Source of the DNA: Leptospira sp. B5-022
GTDB taxonomy: Bacteria; Spirochaetota; Leptospiria; Leptospirales; Leptospiraceae
Reading direction: 5' to 3'
DNA length: 64,000 nucleotides
Assembly: GCF_000347035.1 (NCBI RefSeq)
Contig: NZ_ANIJ01000015.1
Location: 124,001 to 188,000 of the forward strand
The position numbers and the translations under genes were made by a program. The notes below the pieces were generated by a model. That model made no database searches, was not told the origin of the DNA, and was given only the letters and a program-made list of their open reading frames with translations. Shown here piece by piece: positions 27,769 to 38,014 of this stretch; positions within the stretch are counted from its first letter, which is position 1, and each line of letters starts with the position of its first letter.

Positions 27769-28200
27769 TTAGTTCTGCTCCACCGGAGAGACATCTATAT
27801 GGATCCAATACTCATCTCCATAATCGAAGAATAATTCCTCGCCCGCTTTGATCTTTCGCATTGCTTCGAATCTTGCGGTCTTCCAGCGAGTAGATACCAC
27901 TAATCTTACATTCGGTTTGGAACTATGATTGATATAACGGGTATAGTTGGACTCTTTACCTTCTCCATAGATCCAATGATCTTTACAGATCCAAAGTAAA
28001 TATTTGGACTCACAGTATTTGGCGGAATTGGCCGACTTATCGTCAAGGACCCTTCCGGTATAAAACCCGATAGTATCACCTTTGACCAAATCTTGTTTGG
28101 AGAATAATCCCATTCCGATTCCGGGTATCTTGGATTCCTGAATTTCGAAATCCTTCTCTGAAAATACTCGAGGTCTGCGAATTTTATATCTGACCGACAT
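27769..28200 (-). CDS. SET-domain protein lysine methyltransferase
   Basis: 143 residues, almost entirely a SET domain: [18 protein letters not shown] (about 25-42) with the GxG SAM-binding turn, [19 protein letters not shown] (about 91-99, the NHS-x-PN motif) and [14 protein letters not shown] (about 116-129) with the catalytic-site tyrosine. SET enzymes methylate lysines; bacterial members are relatively few and their targets are usually unknown. There is no Cys-rich post-SET region. GTG or ATG start near 28200. Divergent from rppH with about 225 bp between, in which I see no gene. Confidence 0.88.
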   Translation of the reverse strand: MSVRYKIRRPRVFSEKDFEIQESKIPGIGMGLFSKQDLVKGDTIGFYTGRVLDDKSANSAKYCESKYLLWICKDHWIYGEGKESNYTRYINHSSKPNVRLVVSTRWKTARFEAMRKIKAGEELFFDYGDEYWIHIDVSPVEQN

Positions 28201-28425
28201 CGTGAGAATTATCTCCTCCTATTGGATCGGAATATTAATCCAAAGAATCTTATGCCTTCTTCTTGTCCATCCGCAATTGATTTATCATATTTTTCTACTG
28301 CAAAGAAACAGAGTCTCAATGACTGTCTTGCCTTGTTTAAAAATTTTCCTGAGTTAAGTATCACTTTAGGTCCAAATTTTTTTATAGGCTTGTCTCTCGA
28401 ATCAATAAAGTAAATCTCTACTAAG

Positions 28426-28911
28426 ATGGACAAACCGTATAGAAAGAACGTGGGAATGGTGGTCTTCAACTCTAAGGGAGAGGTCTTAGTAGGAGAAAGA
28501 CTGAATTTTAAAGGCTCTTGGCAGTTTCCTCAAGGGGGAATAGATGATGGAGAAGATCCTGACTTAGCCGCTCAAAGAGAACTTTTAGAAGAAGTAGGCA
28601 TCCAAAACGCTGAGATCGTATATGAATATCCAAGTTGGATCAATTATGATTTTCCGGAGTCCCTACATCTAAGCTCTAATCTAAAAAAGTATAAAGGCCA
28701 AACCCAAAAATGGTACCTTCTTTATTGGAATGGTAGAGCGGAAGACTGCAATCTAACGGCACATGAGCAAGAGTTTGAAAGAGTTCGATTTATCCCTTTC
28801 CAAGAATGCCTTTCGACCGTGGTCTCATTTAAAAAAGATGTGTATCAAAAACTAGTCCATGAGTTTGAACCTAAGATACTGGACTTTTTAAAGAATGGGT
28901 CTTCTGCATGA
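28426..28911 (+). CDS. rppH: RNA pyrophosphohydrolase (Nudix, RppH-like)
   Basis: 161 residues. The Nudix box [20 protein letters not shown] (about 37-56) with REL-x-EE-x-G is complete. The N-terminal [20 protein letters not shown] and the GSWQFPQGG motif are characteristic of RppH, which removes pyrophosphate from 5' triphosphorylated RNA and starts mRNA decay. Length matches. Its stop overlaps the next start by 4 nt (ATGA). A dinucleoside polyphosphate hydrolase is the nearest alternative. Confidence 0.92.
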   Translation: MDKPYRKNVGMVVFNSKGEVLVGERLNFKGSWQFPQGGIDDGEDPDLAAQRELLEEVGIQNAEIVYEYPSWINYDFPESLHLSSNLKKYKGQTQKWYLLYWNGRAEDCNLTAHEQEFERVRFIPFQECLSTVVSFKKDVYQKLVHEFEPKILDFLKNGSSA

Positions 28912-29336
28912 ACGCGACGTTTTATACCCCTCCCGGAGGACCTCCACCTCCGAGTCCTCGCCTTAGAGAATTATTTGCTAAAGTGGGAGAAGATCCCATT
29001 CGGGAACTTGTTTCCGTTTTTTATGATCAAATAGCAGTCAGTGAAATTCGTTGGATGTTTCCGGAAAATCTGGAAGAGAGCAAAGTAAAGTCTGCGGACT
29101 TTATGGTGCAAGTCCTGGGAGGTCCGCCCTATTACGTTCAAAAATATGGACCTCCAAAAATGAGGGCCCGACATCTTCCATTTCCGATCGACGAAAAAGC
29201 AAGAAGGGTTTGGCTTTCCTGCTACCGTAAGGCGATCAAAGACTGGGAAGCGGATGAAGAATCTAAAGAGATCCTCTGGCAGTTTTTACAGGATTTCTCT
29301 TCTTGGATGGTAAATAAGGCTTCTTCTCAAGAATGA
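28908..29336 (+). CDS. Truncated (2-over-2) haemoglobin, group II-like
   Basis: 142 residues. After a proline-rich N-terminus ([10 protein letters not shown], about 9-18) come the trHb helices: [16 protein letters not shown] (about 37-52), [20 protein letters not shown] (about 67-86) with the proximal His in RARHLPFP, then [12 protein letters not shown] (about 95-106). These proteins bind haem and handle O2 or NO. The ATG overlaps the rppH stop, so they are translationally coupled. Haem binding is inferred from the retained His. Confidence 0.9.
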   Translation: MNATFYTPPGGPPPPSPRLRELFAKVGEDPIRELVSVFYDQIAVSEIRWMFPENLEESKVKSADFMVQVLGGPPYYVQKYGPPKMRARHLPFPIDEKARRVWLSCYRKAIKDWEADEESKEILWQFLQDFSSWMVNKASSQE

Positions 29337-29373
29337 AAAAGTATAATTTAGTTGTAGGAGTTTCAATAACTGA

Positions 29374-29661
29374 ATGGCTGCAAAAAACGAATCTAGAGCG
29401 AAAATTAGGATCCGAGGAACCGTACAAGGAGTTGGTTTTAGATATTTCGTGCTACAAAGAGCGCAAGAGAACCGACTCAAAGGTTACACGATGAATCTTC
29501 CTACAGGAGAAGTGGAAGTTGTAGTGGAAGGAGACAAAATTTTTATCGAAGATTTATACAAGGCAGTTCAAAGAGGCCCTTCTAAAGCCAAAGTAACGGA
29601 AGCTACGATCCACTGGGAAGACGCTAAAGGTACGTTTAGGACTTTCGAGATCAAACGTTGA
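29374..29661 (+). CDS. acyP: Acylphosphatase
   Basis: 95 residues, the standard length. The family signature RIRGTVQGVGFRYFV (about 12-26) contains the catalytic Arg; the catalytic Asn is in GYTMNLPTGEVEVVVEG (about 37-53). It hydrolyses acyl phosphates. ATG start, third gene of a compact rppH-globin-acyP cluster (gap 37 nt). Confidence 0.95.
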   Translation: MAAKNESRAKIRIRGTVQGVGFRYFVLQRAQENRLKGYTMNLPTGEVEVVVEGDKIFIEDLYKAVQRGPSKAKVTEATIHWEDAKGTFRTFEIKR

Positions 29662-29746
29662 CCTGATATCCTCTTTGGGGAAACTCGCCGGATTCGATCG
29701 AATAAATTTTACTGACGAAACCTGGTTTTTTTCGGAGAGTGACTGT

Positions 29747-30871
29747 ATGCAAGCGAAGGAACCATCTAAAAATAAACTTCTGAACCTTGCTCTCCTCCGA
29801 ATTCTCGGATCTATCTGTATACTATCGATCTTACAAAACCCGATCTTCTCTGTCACTCCTACGCCTGTTCCTCTTATGAGTCCTGTATATGCCGTACAGG
29901 AAGACAAAGGGATCTTAAGACTGATCACCATTTCTTCGATTAACGGGAAAACAGGATTGGTTTATACCGGAACCCAAGAAAAAGGGATCCCGGTCTTTCG
30001 GAAACAGAACTATATTCTGTTTAAAACTTCCAAAGATCTGAATTTATTAAACTTAACCAACTCCAAAGTGAAAACAATTAAAGGAACAAGAGACGCGTTC
30101 CCCGGGAATAGCGGATTCTTGAAAGATAAATCCATCGTGATCTTCTCCAGAAAAAATTCGGATAGATGGGAAACCGTATTATACGATTATGAAAAGGAGA
30201 AGGAGATAAAGTCCCTTCCCGGTTACCAACCGTTCGTTTCTCCGGACCAAAAAAATTTGGTGCTAATTGGCAACGAAGTACGTTACTCGGAACATGGGGA
30301 GGAATCTTTACGAGTTCCGATCCACAAATATTCCTTAGAAACTACCGAATTAAAAACCCTAGCTTGGATAGAAAGTGGAAAACTACAGATCACTGACGTA
30401 TATACGGTTGCAGAAGATCTAGTTATAGTTCGTGTAGCGACGGAGAAGGAAAATCGCCTTTATAAACTTCCTTCTTTGACAGGAGAATTGGTTAAGTTCT
30501 CGGATCCATTCTATCCTTTTCCCGTAAATCCTCAGTCCAAAGAACCTATGGAAAATAAGGAACAAGTGAACATCAGTTTTAGTCCTGATGGAAAAGTCCT
30601 ATCCTTCACTGAAAGAGCGGACGGAAAATTGGGAAACATCGTCGTAGTAGATCTAAAAACCAAACAAAGATACGATTCTTCTTTTGTAGGCTGTTTTCCT
30701 GTGGTGAAAAACGGATCCGTTTATTTTTTAGGAGATCCTGAGTTCGTAAAACAATCCAAGGACCAGGAATACAGACCTTATAATAATTACACTCTGTACG
30801 AATTGGATTATAAAAAAGACAAGATCCGCTCCATCACTCCAATTTCCGGAAAAGTAGAACTTCTTGAATAA
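29747..30871 (+). CDS. Exported hypothetical protein, beta-propeller-like
   Basis: About 374 residues from the ATG at 29747, chosen because GGAGAG lies just upstream and a signal peptide (LLRILGSICILSILQNP, about 16-32) then starts correctly. The mature part is rich in short strands with repeated S/P-D-x-K turns (VSPDQKNLVLIG, SPDGKVLSFTERADGK), reminiscent of TolB/WD40-like propellers. I recognise no enzymatic motif. It probably acts in the periplasm or on the outer membrane. Function unknown. Confidence 0.7.
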   Translation: MQAKEPSKNKLLNLALLRILGSICILSILQNPIFSVTPTPVPLMSPVYAVQEDKGILRLITISSINGKTGLVYTGTQEKGIPVFRKQNYILFKTSKDLNLLNLTNSKVKTIKGTRDAFPGNSGFLKDKSIVIFSRKNSDRWETVLYDYEKEKEIKSLPGYQPFVSPDQKNLVLIGNEVRYSEHGEESLRVPIHKYSLETTELKTLAWIESGKLQITDVYTVAEDLVIVRVATEKENRLYKLPSLTGELVKFSDPFYPFPVNPQSKEPMENKEQVNISFSPDGKVLSFTERADGKLGNIVVVDLKTKQRYDSSFVGCFPVVKNGSVYFLGDPEFVKQSKDQEYRPYNNYTLYELDYKKDKIRSITPISGKVELLE

Positions 30872-30972
30872 CTAAATTCCGCCGATTCCTTTCATCGCCT
30901 GCCAACATAAAAAAACCTTGCTCGTTCTTTCGGAAGAATTAGAAAGATCCTCTCGCAGTGAAGAGGAAGGTC

Positions 30973-32889
30973 ATGAAAAAAATCCTAACGTATTCCTTAT
31001 CAGGGGTCCTAGTAATCGTTCTAGTTCTTGTAATATTCTATTACGTGACTTCCCAACCGGAAGAGACAATGAGGTTCCAAGATCCGTATCATACGGAAAG
31101 ACCCACAGCCCAAGGGTCCAAGATTATGGTGGCAAGTGGTCATCCTTTGGCCACCAAAGTCGCGTTGGAAATTTTGGAAAAAGGCGGGAATGCCGCGGAT
31201 GCAGGAGTGGCAGCACTTTTAGTTCTGAACGTAACCCAAGGAGAAGAGGCGTCTTTTCCCGGCGTAGCTCCTCTACTTTACTACGACCAGGCGGATAAAA
31301 AAGTACATAGTTATATCGGAGTTGGAACAGCGCCCGCAAAGGCTACGATAGAATATTTTAAGTATAGAGGGCATGAGTCCATTCCAATGTTAAAATATTC
31401 CTCTCAATTGGTTCCAGCTTCTCCGGATGTGATAGTCGCATTGCTGAAAAAGTATGGTACGAGATCTTTTGAAGAAGTGAGTAAGCCCGCCATTCAAATT
31501 GCGGAAGAAGGATTCCCGGTTCATAGAATTCTAATGAGGAATCTGAACATAGGCGTTTTCAAAAGATTAGGCCTCAAATTTTTACTTCCTTACAATGCAA
31601 AAATTTATGTCGGAGACAAATGGTGGAAACCGCTCCATCCCGGAGAAAAATTCAAAAGGCCTGCGTTATCCGCAACACTGAAAGAGTTGGCAGAAGCTGA
31701 AAAGGCCGCTTCTTCTTCCGGAAAAAACCGCGCAGATTCTTTAGAAGCGGTAAGAGATTATTTCTATAAAGGACCGATCGCTGATAAGATCGCTAAGGCT
31801 CATGCGGAACATGACGGCACCATGGTAAAATCGGATCTAGCGAGATATAGCGCCGACTGGGAAGTCCCTTTACATGGAAATTACGGACCTTATACCATCT
31901 TCTCCAATCGGACTTGGAACCAAGGAGCAGTTGTTCCGATTGTCCTCCAAATTTTAGAAGGAATAGATCTTAAATCCATGGGCCATAATTCCAAGGAGTA
32001 TGTTCATACGGTGGTGCAGGCGATCGAACTCGCGATGGCGGATCGTGAAAAATATTTCGGAGACCCGGCGTATGTTTCCGTTCCGGAGAAGGGTCTTCTT
32101 AGTAAAGAGTACGCGGCAGAAAGAAGGAAATTATTACAATCCAAAGCTTTCGGAAAAACTCCTCCGCCGGGAGATCCATTCTTATTCGAATCTACTGCAA
32201 ATTCAAAAAAGAAAACATATCCAAAAGAAGAACGGATTGTTTTGAATGAAGAAACTTTTTTGGATCTTACTCCCAGTTTTTGGGAAAGAACGGAATCCGG
32301 AAAAATAGGAAGAGATACGACTTATTTAAGTATCATCGATTCTAAAGGAAATTCTTTGTCCTTAACTCCCAGCGATTTCCCTCAATCTCCTATTATCGAA
32401 GGTGATATTACATTAGGGATTAGAATGACCCAGTTCCGTTTGGATCCGAACCATCCTTCCTCGCTGGTCCCGGGAAAAAGACCTACAATTACGCCTAACG
32501 CATCGATGGTATTCAAGGACGGAAAATTCTGGATGAGTTTTGGAACCCCGGGCGGAGACATGCAAACGCAAGCGGTGGTCCAAGTATTCTTAAATATAGT
32601 TGTTTTCGGAATGAACCCGCAAGACGCGGTTAATGCTCCTCGTTTCCGTTCCTTGAACTGGCCGGACGCCTTCTCCCCTCATAAATATTATCCTGGAAGA
32701 ATAGAATTAGAAGAAGAGATCTATAGAAAAGAAGGAAAAGGTCTTGAAGCTCTCGGTTACGAAGTCAAAGAAAGGGAAAAATGGGAATACGATTTCGGAG
32801 CTCCCTGTATTTCTTTAAAAGATCCTAAAACAGGAATTTTATACGGCGGGGCCGATCCCAGGAAAGAATCCTGGGCGGAAGGAAAATAA
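30973..32889 (+). CDS. ggt: Gamma-glutamyltransferase
   Basis: About 638 residues. An N-terminal membrane anchor or uncleaved signal (about 3-25) is followed by GHPLATKVALEILEKGGNAAD and the large-subunit region. The autocatalytic cleavage threonine is in GRDTTYLS (T449 from this start), followed by GNSLSLTPSDF and the oxyanion/Gly motif GTPGGDMQTQ (about 522-531). It cleaves gamma-glutamyl bonds of glutathione in the periplasm. The ATG at 30973 has GAGG with 6 nt spacing; a GTG 15 nt upstream is less likely. Followed 12 nt later by an aldo/keto reductase. Confidence 0.93.
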   Translation: MKKILTYSLSGVLVIVLVLVIFYYVTSQPEETMRFQDPYHTERPTAQGSKIMVASGHPLATKVALEILEKGGNAADAGVAALLVLNVTQGEEASFPGVAPLLYYDQADKKVHSYIGVGTAPAKATIEYFKYRGHESIPMLKYSSQLVPASPDVIVALLKKYGTRSFEEVSKPAIQIAEEGFPVHRILMRNLNIGVFKRLGLKFLLPYNAKIYVGDKWWKPLHPGEKFKRPALSATLKELAEAEKAASSSGKNRADSLEAVRDYFYKGPIADKIAKAHAEHDGTMVKSDLARYSADWEVPLHGNYGPYTIFSNRTWNQGAVVPIVLQILEGIDLKSMGHNSKEYVHTVVQAIELAMADREKYFGDPAYVSVPEKGLLSKEYAAERRKLLQSKAFGKTPPPGDPFLFESTANSKKKTYPKEERIVLNEETFLDLTPSFWERTESGKIGRDTTYLSIIDSKGNSLSLTPSDFPQSPIIEGDITLGIRMTQFRLDPNHPSSLVPGKRPTITPNASMVFKDGKFWMSFGTPGGDMQTQAVVQVFLNIVVFGMNPQDAVNAPRFRSLNWPDAFSPHKYYPGRIELEEEIYRKEGKGLEALGYEVKEREKWEYDFGAPCISLKDPKTGILYGGADPRKESWAEGK

Positions 32890-32901
32890 AAAGAGGTAAG
32901 A

Positions 32902-33921
32902 ATGAAAAAAAGAAGGCTTGGAAAAACCGGTATGGTGGTTTCCGAAATTTGTATGGGCACCATGACTTTCGGTTCCACTTGTGATGAAAAGGAAGCGCAT
33001 CGTATTTTGGATAAGGCCTTCGATTCAGGTATAGATTTTTATGATACTGCGGAGATCTATCCTGTTCCTCCCGAAGCGGAGTACGTTCACGCCACTGAAA
33101 AAATTTTCGGCAATTGGCTGAAGACTAAAAAGAGAGAATCTATTCTGATCGCCACCAAGGTTTGTGGACCGGGTCATGGATGGTTTACTCCTCCTGTGAG
33201 AGAAGGTAAGACCGCATTAGATCGCAGAAATATCAAAGTTGCGATCGAAGGTAGTTTAAAAAGACTCGGAACCGATTATATAGATTTATACCAAACTCAT
33301 TGGCCGGATCATGATTTCGGATACGAAGAAACCTTGGAAGCTTTGACCGAATTGATAGACGAAGGCAAAGTCAGATATATAGGAAGTAGCAACGAAACCG
33401 CCTGGGGAACCATGAAAAGCCTGGAAGTTTCCCGCACGAATAAAATTGCAAGGTACGAATCCATCCAAAATAATTTCAGCATTCTGAACAGAAGGTTCGA
33501 AGATGCTCTTTCCGATATTTGTAGAAGAGAACAGATCAGCCTTCTTCCTTACTCTCCTTTAGCAGGAGGAGTTCTGACAGGAAAATACAACGGACCTATT
33601 CCACCCGAAAACGCAAGATTTACGCGTTATGCAAAACTTCCTACGGAAAGACAAAGAAGAATGGCGAATCGTTTTTTGAACGAAGGCACACTTGCTTCTA
33701 CAAAAGATCTGATGGAAATCGCAAAGGAGGCAGGGATCAGCGTGACCACTCTTTCGGTCGCTTGGTCCAAACAACACGATTACGTGGCTTCTACCATTAT
33801 CGGGGCCAACACTGTAGAACAATTGGAAGAAAGTTTAAAGGCCGCAAATTTGATCCTATCGGATGATATTTTAAAAAAGATAGACGAGGTCTCTAAAAAG
33901 ATCCCTTATCCGATGGGATGA
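32902..33921 (+). CDS. Aldo/keto reductase
   Basis: 339 residues, TIM-barrel NADPH oxidoreductase. The tetrad is present: Asp and Tyr in [10 protein letters not shown] (about 50-59), Lys in IATKVCGPG (about 87-95), His in YQTHWPD (about 128-134). The NADP-binding end has [12 protein letters not shown] and [13 protein letters not shown]. It resembles the YghZ/Tas-type group. Substrate unknown. ATG with AGAGG upstream; its stop abuts the stop of the convergent lipoprotein gene with no bases between. Confidence 0.94.
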   Translation: MKKRRLGKTGMVVSEICMGTMTFGSTCDEKEAHRILDKAFDSGIDFYDTAEIYPVPPEAEYVHATEKIFGNWLKTKKRESILIATKVCGPGHGWFTPPVREGKTALDRRNIKVAIEGSLKRLGTDYIDLYQTHWPDHDFGYEETLEALTELIDEGKVRYIGSSNETAWGTMKSLEVSRTNKIARYESIQNNFSILNRRFEDALSDICRREQISLLPYSPLAGGVLTGKYNGPIPPENARFTRYAKLPTERQRRMANRFLNEGTLASTKDLMEIAKEAGISVTTLSVAWSKQHDYVASTIIGANTVEQLEESLKAANLILSDDILKKIDEVSKKIPYPMG

Positions 33922-34620
33922 TCAATCGCCTCTCCAAACTTCCTCTTCGGAGATGACTTCATGCTTTTCTCCGGCGAAATTAGGAAATGATTTAAAAAAA
34001 CCTGTGATCAGATAAGGGATCACATCGAACATCGGCCCGGACCTACCTTCTCCTTCCACGTTTGCTTTTAAAAGTACGCTGGAAGGAAGTCCTCTATAAC
34101 GTTTTCCGTCATAGATCACTATTCTAAAGATCACATCGTAAAAGTTTTCATAATAAGGGCTGGAACCTGAAATCCGAGAATTGCCGAAATTTCCCATAAA
34201 TGCAAAAGGGGAATATCCTCCAGCACTCCCTAAAATAGGCACTGCGGCTAATCGGCTGGAAGTTCCGCCGTAAGAGTGGTATCTCATCCCTCTGGCGCTA
34301 GTCCATCCACCGAAGGCGCCCAGATCCGCTTTATGATCGATCACACTTCCTCTCGGAAAAATTAATATATCATAATGTACTAATTGGTCCGCTCTGGAAA
34401 TATCCACTTCCCTATAACCCTTCTCCGCAAATTTTTCACGGATCAAGTCTTCGTTCTCGCGGATCAGAATAGGCGGCGCTTGGCCTAAAAACGGAAGAAA
34501 CGCGTAGGTTTTTTCGTAGTAGCGGATATGATCTGATCTTTCCACCTCTACCTGGGATTTTACCTGGAGAGGAGAACAAAAATTGAATCCTAATAATAGC
34601 AAGAGGACCAGAACTCTCAT
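33922..34620 (-). CDS. Lipoprotein, unknown (DUF4136-like pattern)
   Basis: 232 residues. A short signal ends in LLGFNFC, a leptospiral-type lipobox with Cys about 15. The rest shows YAFLP near 43, a helix RENEDLIREKFAEKGYREVD (about 54-73), then a Gly/Ser-rich aromatic stretch (about 105-150) and strands VIFRIVIYDGK. This layout recalls DUF4136-type lipoproteins, but I cannot confirm it. Membrane-anchored; function unknown. Confidence 0.72.
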   Translation of the reverse strand: MRVLVLLLLLGFNFCSPLQVKSQVEVERSDHIRYYEKTYAFLPFLGQAPPILIRENEDLIREKFAEKGYREVDISRADQLVHYDILIFPRGSVIDHKADLGAFGGWTSARGMRYHSYGGTSSRLAAVPILGSAGGYSPFAFMGNFGNSRISGSSPYYENFYDVIFRIVIYDGKRYRGLPSSVLLKANVEGEGRSGPMFDVIPYLITGFFKSFPNFAGEKHEVISEEEVWRGD

Positions 34621-34727
34621 AACATTATTTCGACCGGATCGAATTGGATTTTACTCCCAAATCGAATCGTTTTCATTTAAAATTCGGTAGTTTAGTTTGA
34701 AAATTTCAAAAGGACCTACAAACCTAC

Positions 34728-35417
34728 CTAACGAATTCCGATCATTTGTTCCAGATCTTCCGTTTTTCCGAACAGCACTAGTATATCCCCTTCCGCCAAT
34801 ACAAGATTAGGAGAAGGAATACCTAAAACTTCTTCGTCTTTTCGGTCAGATTTTCTTCTGGTATTTTTAGGTCTTTTGACTGTGATCAGATTTAAGTTCC
34901 AATCTTCTCTGAGTTTGGCTCCTTGTACCGTTTTACCTTGCATATGTTTCGGGACCATGGCTTCCAAAATCCTATAATCTTGTCCAAGCAAGGTGACACC
35001 TTTTACACTGCTATTAGCAAGTTGCTCCGCCATAGAATGAGCCGCTTGTTCTTCCGGGTTGAATAAGTTCTCAATTCCTAACATTTGCAAAACTCTTTTA
35101 TTCAGATCGGACTGATAACGGGCGAATATATTGATAGCTCCTATTTTTTTTAAAGCATCCGCTGTCACGATCAGATTTTCGAAATTATCCCCGATTGCCA
35201 ATACGACAGCGTCCATTTCGTCCAAACCGTGTTCTTTCAATTCGGATTCGTCCGTGGAATCGATCGCGACACAGTAAGTCGAAAATTCTCTAATACGATC
35301 TATCTTGTTTTTATCCTGATCGACTGCAGTGACTTCTTGCCCGTCTTCGTATAATCTTTTTACGAGTTCGATCCCGAAATCTCCGAGGCCTATGACTGCG
35401 ATCCTTTTCTTTCTCAT
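34728..35417 (-). CDS. TrkA/KtrA-type potassium uptake regulator
   Basis: 229 residues. RCK-N Rossmann domain with VIGLGDFGIELVKRL (about 8-22) and the acidic residue after strand 2 (AVDQDKNKID), then an RCK-C domain (about 145-229). It forms a cytoplasmic nucleotide-binding gating ring on the adjacent TrkH/KtrB channel, responding to NAD(H) or ATP/ADP in characterised systems. Located 12 nt after the channel gene, last in its operon. Confidence 0.94.
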   Translation of the reverse strand: MRKKRIAVIGLGDFGIELVKRLYEDGQEVTAVDQDKNKIDRIREFSTYCVAIDSTDESELKEHGLDEMDAVVLAIGDNFENLIVTADALKKIGAINIFARYQSDLNKRVLQMLGIENLFNPEEQAAHSMAEQLANSSVKGVTLLGQDYRILEAMVPKHMQGKTVQGAKLREDWNLNLITVKRPKNTRRKSDRKDEEVLGIPSPNLVLAEGDILVLFGKTEDLEQMIGIR

Positions 35418-35429
35418 TCGAACCTTCCT

Positions 35430-37232
35430 TTAACCGACCACGACATATTCTTCCGGATACCAATATCTTCTGGGTTTCCGTTTCGGAACAAAAGCCAATA
35501 ATACGGTTAGCACTCCAACCCTTCCCACAAACATTACAAAACACAAAATTAGTTTTCCGGGATCCTCTAACTGAGAAGTGACCCCTCTAGAAAGACCGGT
35601 GGTTCCGTAAGCGGAAACTACTTCGAAACAAATATCTAGAAATGGTAAAGGTTTCTCGAAACAGACCAAAAAAAAGATACCTAAGAATATTATAAACATA
35701 GAAAGTACGATTGCAACGGAGGCTCTGGAAAGAGAATTTTCCGCGACGGTTCTTCCGAAAACATCCACTCTTTCCTTTCCGGTAAAAAATTGATAAAACT
35801 GTAAAACGGCAAGCGCTAATGTGGAAGTTTTGATCCCACCTCCTGTAGAATTTGGGGAAGCGCCCACCCACATCAGAAATAGGCTCACGAACACCATAGG
35901 TATTCCCATGGAGGAGATGTCCAAAGTATTAAATCCTGCAGTCCTTGCGGTAACCGAATAGAATAAAGAATGGAATGCCTGGTCGTACCAATATAAGTCC
36001 TTCAAACTGTAATTTTTTTCCAATACCCAGTAGGAAATCCAACCAAAGAGTAATAGAATGACGGTCGTAATCAGGATAAGTTTAGAGCCCAAAGAAAAAC
36101 GATGTCTAAAAGATTCTCCATCGAATCTGATTTTTTTCAAGAGTTGATTTACGGTGGGAAATCCTAAGCCTCCGAATACGATCAGGACCATTAAAACGGA
36201 AAGTAATGAATAAGACCCCTTCAAATGGGGGTCCGCTAGTCCTTTAGGAAAAAGTGCAAACCCTGCATTACAAAATCCTGTTATAGAATGAAATACGGAC
36301 TGAAAGATAAGTTCTCTTTGTGAAAATCCCAACTCTTTAGGAAATGTTAAATATAAAAAAACGGAACCTACCCCTTCTATCGCAAATGTCTGGTAAGCGA
36401 CCTGTTTTAAGATGGAACCCGCTCTTCCAATGGTTTCTTGGCTAAATAGATCCTTAACGATCAGTTTTTCCGTAACGGAAACTTGTCCTTCTAAGACCAA
36501 TGCGAAGAATACGGTCAAAGTCATCAGTCCCAAACCGCCTAACTGCACAAGCACCATCAAGATCACCTGTCCGGTCCCGGTCAGATCCTGAGAAACATCT
36601 ATCGTACTAAGACCTGTGACACAAACCGCACTCACCGCAGTGAAAAAAAGATCCACTAATGGGATCGGTCTTGCTTCTGCTCTAGGAAGGCATAAGGCAG
36701 CGGTTCCTAAAAAGATCAAGATCGCAAAACTTGCTGTCATTACCAAGGAAGGAGAAATTTTTCCGAGAGAAAGTCTAGCTCTTCGTAAAAAGTGCGCAAA
36801 CCCTCCGAATGCCAAAGTCAATTGGCTTAAGGATAAGAACAAGAGTACGACTTCTTCCGTTCTTTGTTGAGAAAGAATCGATTCGATCTTTTCCTCGAAG
36901 AAGAACTGTAAGATCACTATTAGGACAACAAAGGCCTCTATTTTATGAAACTTTAAATAATCGCGATACGGAGTTAATGTGAATATAAAACTCAAAAATT
37001 CATAGATTACCAAATACCAAACGATAGTTAGCGTAACTAAACGAAGTGGATGGACCCATTCAGGCGGATAATAAAATCCGTATAAAAAGATCAGTATAAA
37101 AAGAGAAATAATCCCTAAGACCCCGAATATAAACCGTAAGAAAGGTTTGATATTCTCTTCAAAAAAGAGCGAGACCCTTTCCCATTCGGAAACTATTCTT
37201 GTCCGTACATCGGGATCTAAAAGAGGATTCAT
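35430..37232 (-). CDS. TrkH/KtrB-type potassium transporter
   Basis: 600 residues with about a dozen hydrophobic segments. After about 170 N-terminal residues of extra helices comes the channel core with four selectivity-filter-like loops: AVCVTGLSTIDV (about 207-218), SITGFCNAGFAL (about 316-327), TARTAGFNTLD (about 432-442) and SAYGTTGLSRGV (about 541-552), each with the key Gly. It imports K+ at the cytoplasmic membrane. The N-terminal extension is longer than in compact KtrB proteins. Second-to-last gene of an operon with an adenosine deaminase-like gene and an unknown. Confidence 0.93.
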   Translation of the reverse strand: MNPLLDPDVRTRIVSEWERVSLFFEENIKPFLRFIFGVLGIISLFILIFLYGFYYPPEWVHPLRLVTLTIVWYLVIYEFLSFIFTLTPYRDYLKFHKIEAFVVLIVILQFFFEEKIESILSQQRTEEVVLLFLSLSQLTLAFGGFAHFLRRARLSLGKISPSLVMTASFAILIFLGTAALCLPRAEARPIPLVDLFFTAVSAVCVTGLSTIDVSQDLTGTGQVILMVLVQLGGLGLMTLTVFFALVLEGQVSVTEKLIVKDLFSQETIGRAGSILKQVAYQTFAIEGVGSVFLYLTFPKELGFSQRELIFQSVFHSITGFCNAGFALFPKGLADPHLKGSYSLLSVLMVLIVFGGLGFPTVNQLLKKIRFDGESFRHRFSLGSKLILITTVILLLFGWISYWVLEKNYSLKDLYWYDQAFHSLFYSVTARTAGFNTLDISSMGIPMVFVSLFLMWVGASPNSTGGGIKTSTLALAVLQFYQFFTGKERVDVFGRTVAENSLSRASVAIVLSMFIIFLGIFFLVCFEKPLPFLDICFEVVSAYGTTGLSRGVTSQLEDPGKLILCFVMFVGRVGVLTVLLAFVPKRKPRRYWYPEEYVVVG

Positions 37233-37238
37233 ATTTTA

Positions 37239-38012
37239 TCAGAAACGAGTGCTAAAAAATTCGAATTCCATTCTGTATTCCATATTTCTGGAATACAATC
37301 CGTATCCTGGGATCGTTTTAGGATGTATCGTTTCGGAAAGTTTATCCGGTACAGTCGGATTCGGAGTCGGGCTTTGCGGTTGGTTTTCCAATTTCATACG
37401 ATCATAATCCCTTAGATCCAACCAAGCATTTGCCAATGCAAGAGTGGAAGCCACACCGAATACGATCCATCCTCCCTCGAATGTTTTTTGATACCCCGGA
37501 TCTACGGCGGATAACGCACCATACGCTACACCGGCGGCGATCGGAAGTGTCATAAAAAATATGATCGAAAAACGACGAAGCCTGGATTCGGTATAAGGTT
37601 GAGGATCGTTCCCGAATTCTTCTAATTTTCTTTTGCGATCTCTTGCCTGCTCTTGTTGTCGTTGCAAAGCCTCGGTATTCACTTCTCCAGTGACCGGATT
37701 AAAGAGACCTTCGTCATTTCTACCTTGGACCGGGTTCGTAGTCCTTCTGGTACCTTGGCTCCCCGAAGAAATGGGCAAACCAGTTTGGAAAGGAACTTGC
37801 ACATTTCTTGGATTTACCAAAGTAGGTTTATCCATTTTAGGAGGAAGAGAATATTCCCTAAATCCATCCGGAGATTTTTCATCCTTATAATTTCTTAAAT
37901 TATAATCGTACGGATCCGAAAAATCGCTTTGGTTCTGAGCGAATATCGGAAAAGAAAACGCTAAGATAATACAAAGAGCAGCTAACTTATTTAATAAAGA
38001 ATAAGATCTCAT
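37239..38012 (-). CDS. Exported hypothetical protein with two C-terminal membrane segments
   Basis: 257 residues. A signal peptide (LAALCIILAFSFPIFAQ, about 9-25) is followed by a polar region with EQARDRKRKLEE, then two hydrophobic segments (about 150-170 and 178-197), and a polar tail. I recognise no family. It lies between the adenosine deaminase-like gene (2 nt) and the K+ channel gene (6 nt), so it is certainly co-transcribed and may help or sense the K+ system. Confidence 0.7.
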   Translation of the reverse strand: MRSYSLLNKLAALCIILAFSFPIFAQNQSDFSDPYDYNLRNYKDEKSPDGFREYSLPPKMDKPTLVNPRNVQVPFQTGLPISSGSQGTRRTTNPVQGRNDEGLFNPVTGEVNTEALQRQQEQARDRKRKLEEFGNDPQPYTESRLRRFSIIFFMTLPIAAGVAYGALSAVDPGYQKTFEGGWIVFGVASTLALANAWLDLRDYDRMKLENQPQSPTPNPTVPDKLSETIHPKTIPGYGLYSRNMEYRMEFEFFSTRF

Positions 38013-38014
38013 CT

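Noticed and set aside
28209..28469. 86-codon leftward frame between the SET gene and rppH
   Set aside because: It overlaps the start of rppH, has no ribosome-binding site and shows no protein-like pattern; the stretch is better read as a promoter region.
30918..31298. 126-codon rightward frame overlapping the start of ggt
   Set aside because: Different frame from a clearly conserved enzyme; Arg/Ser-rich shadow.
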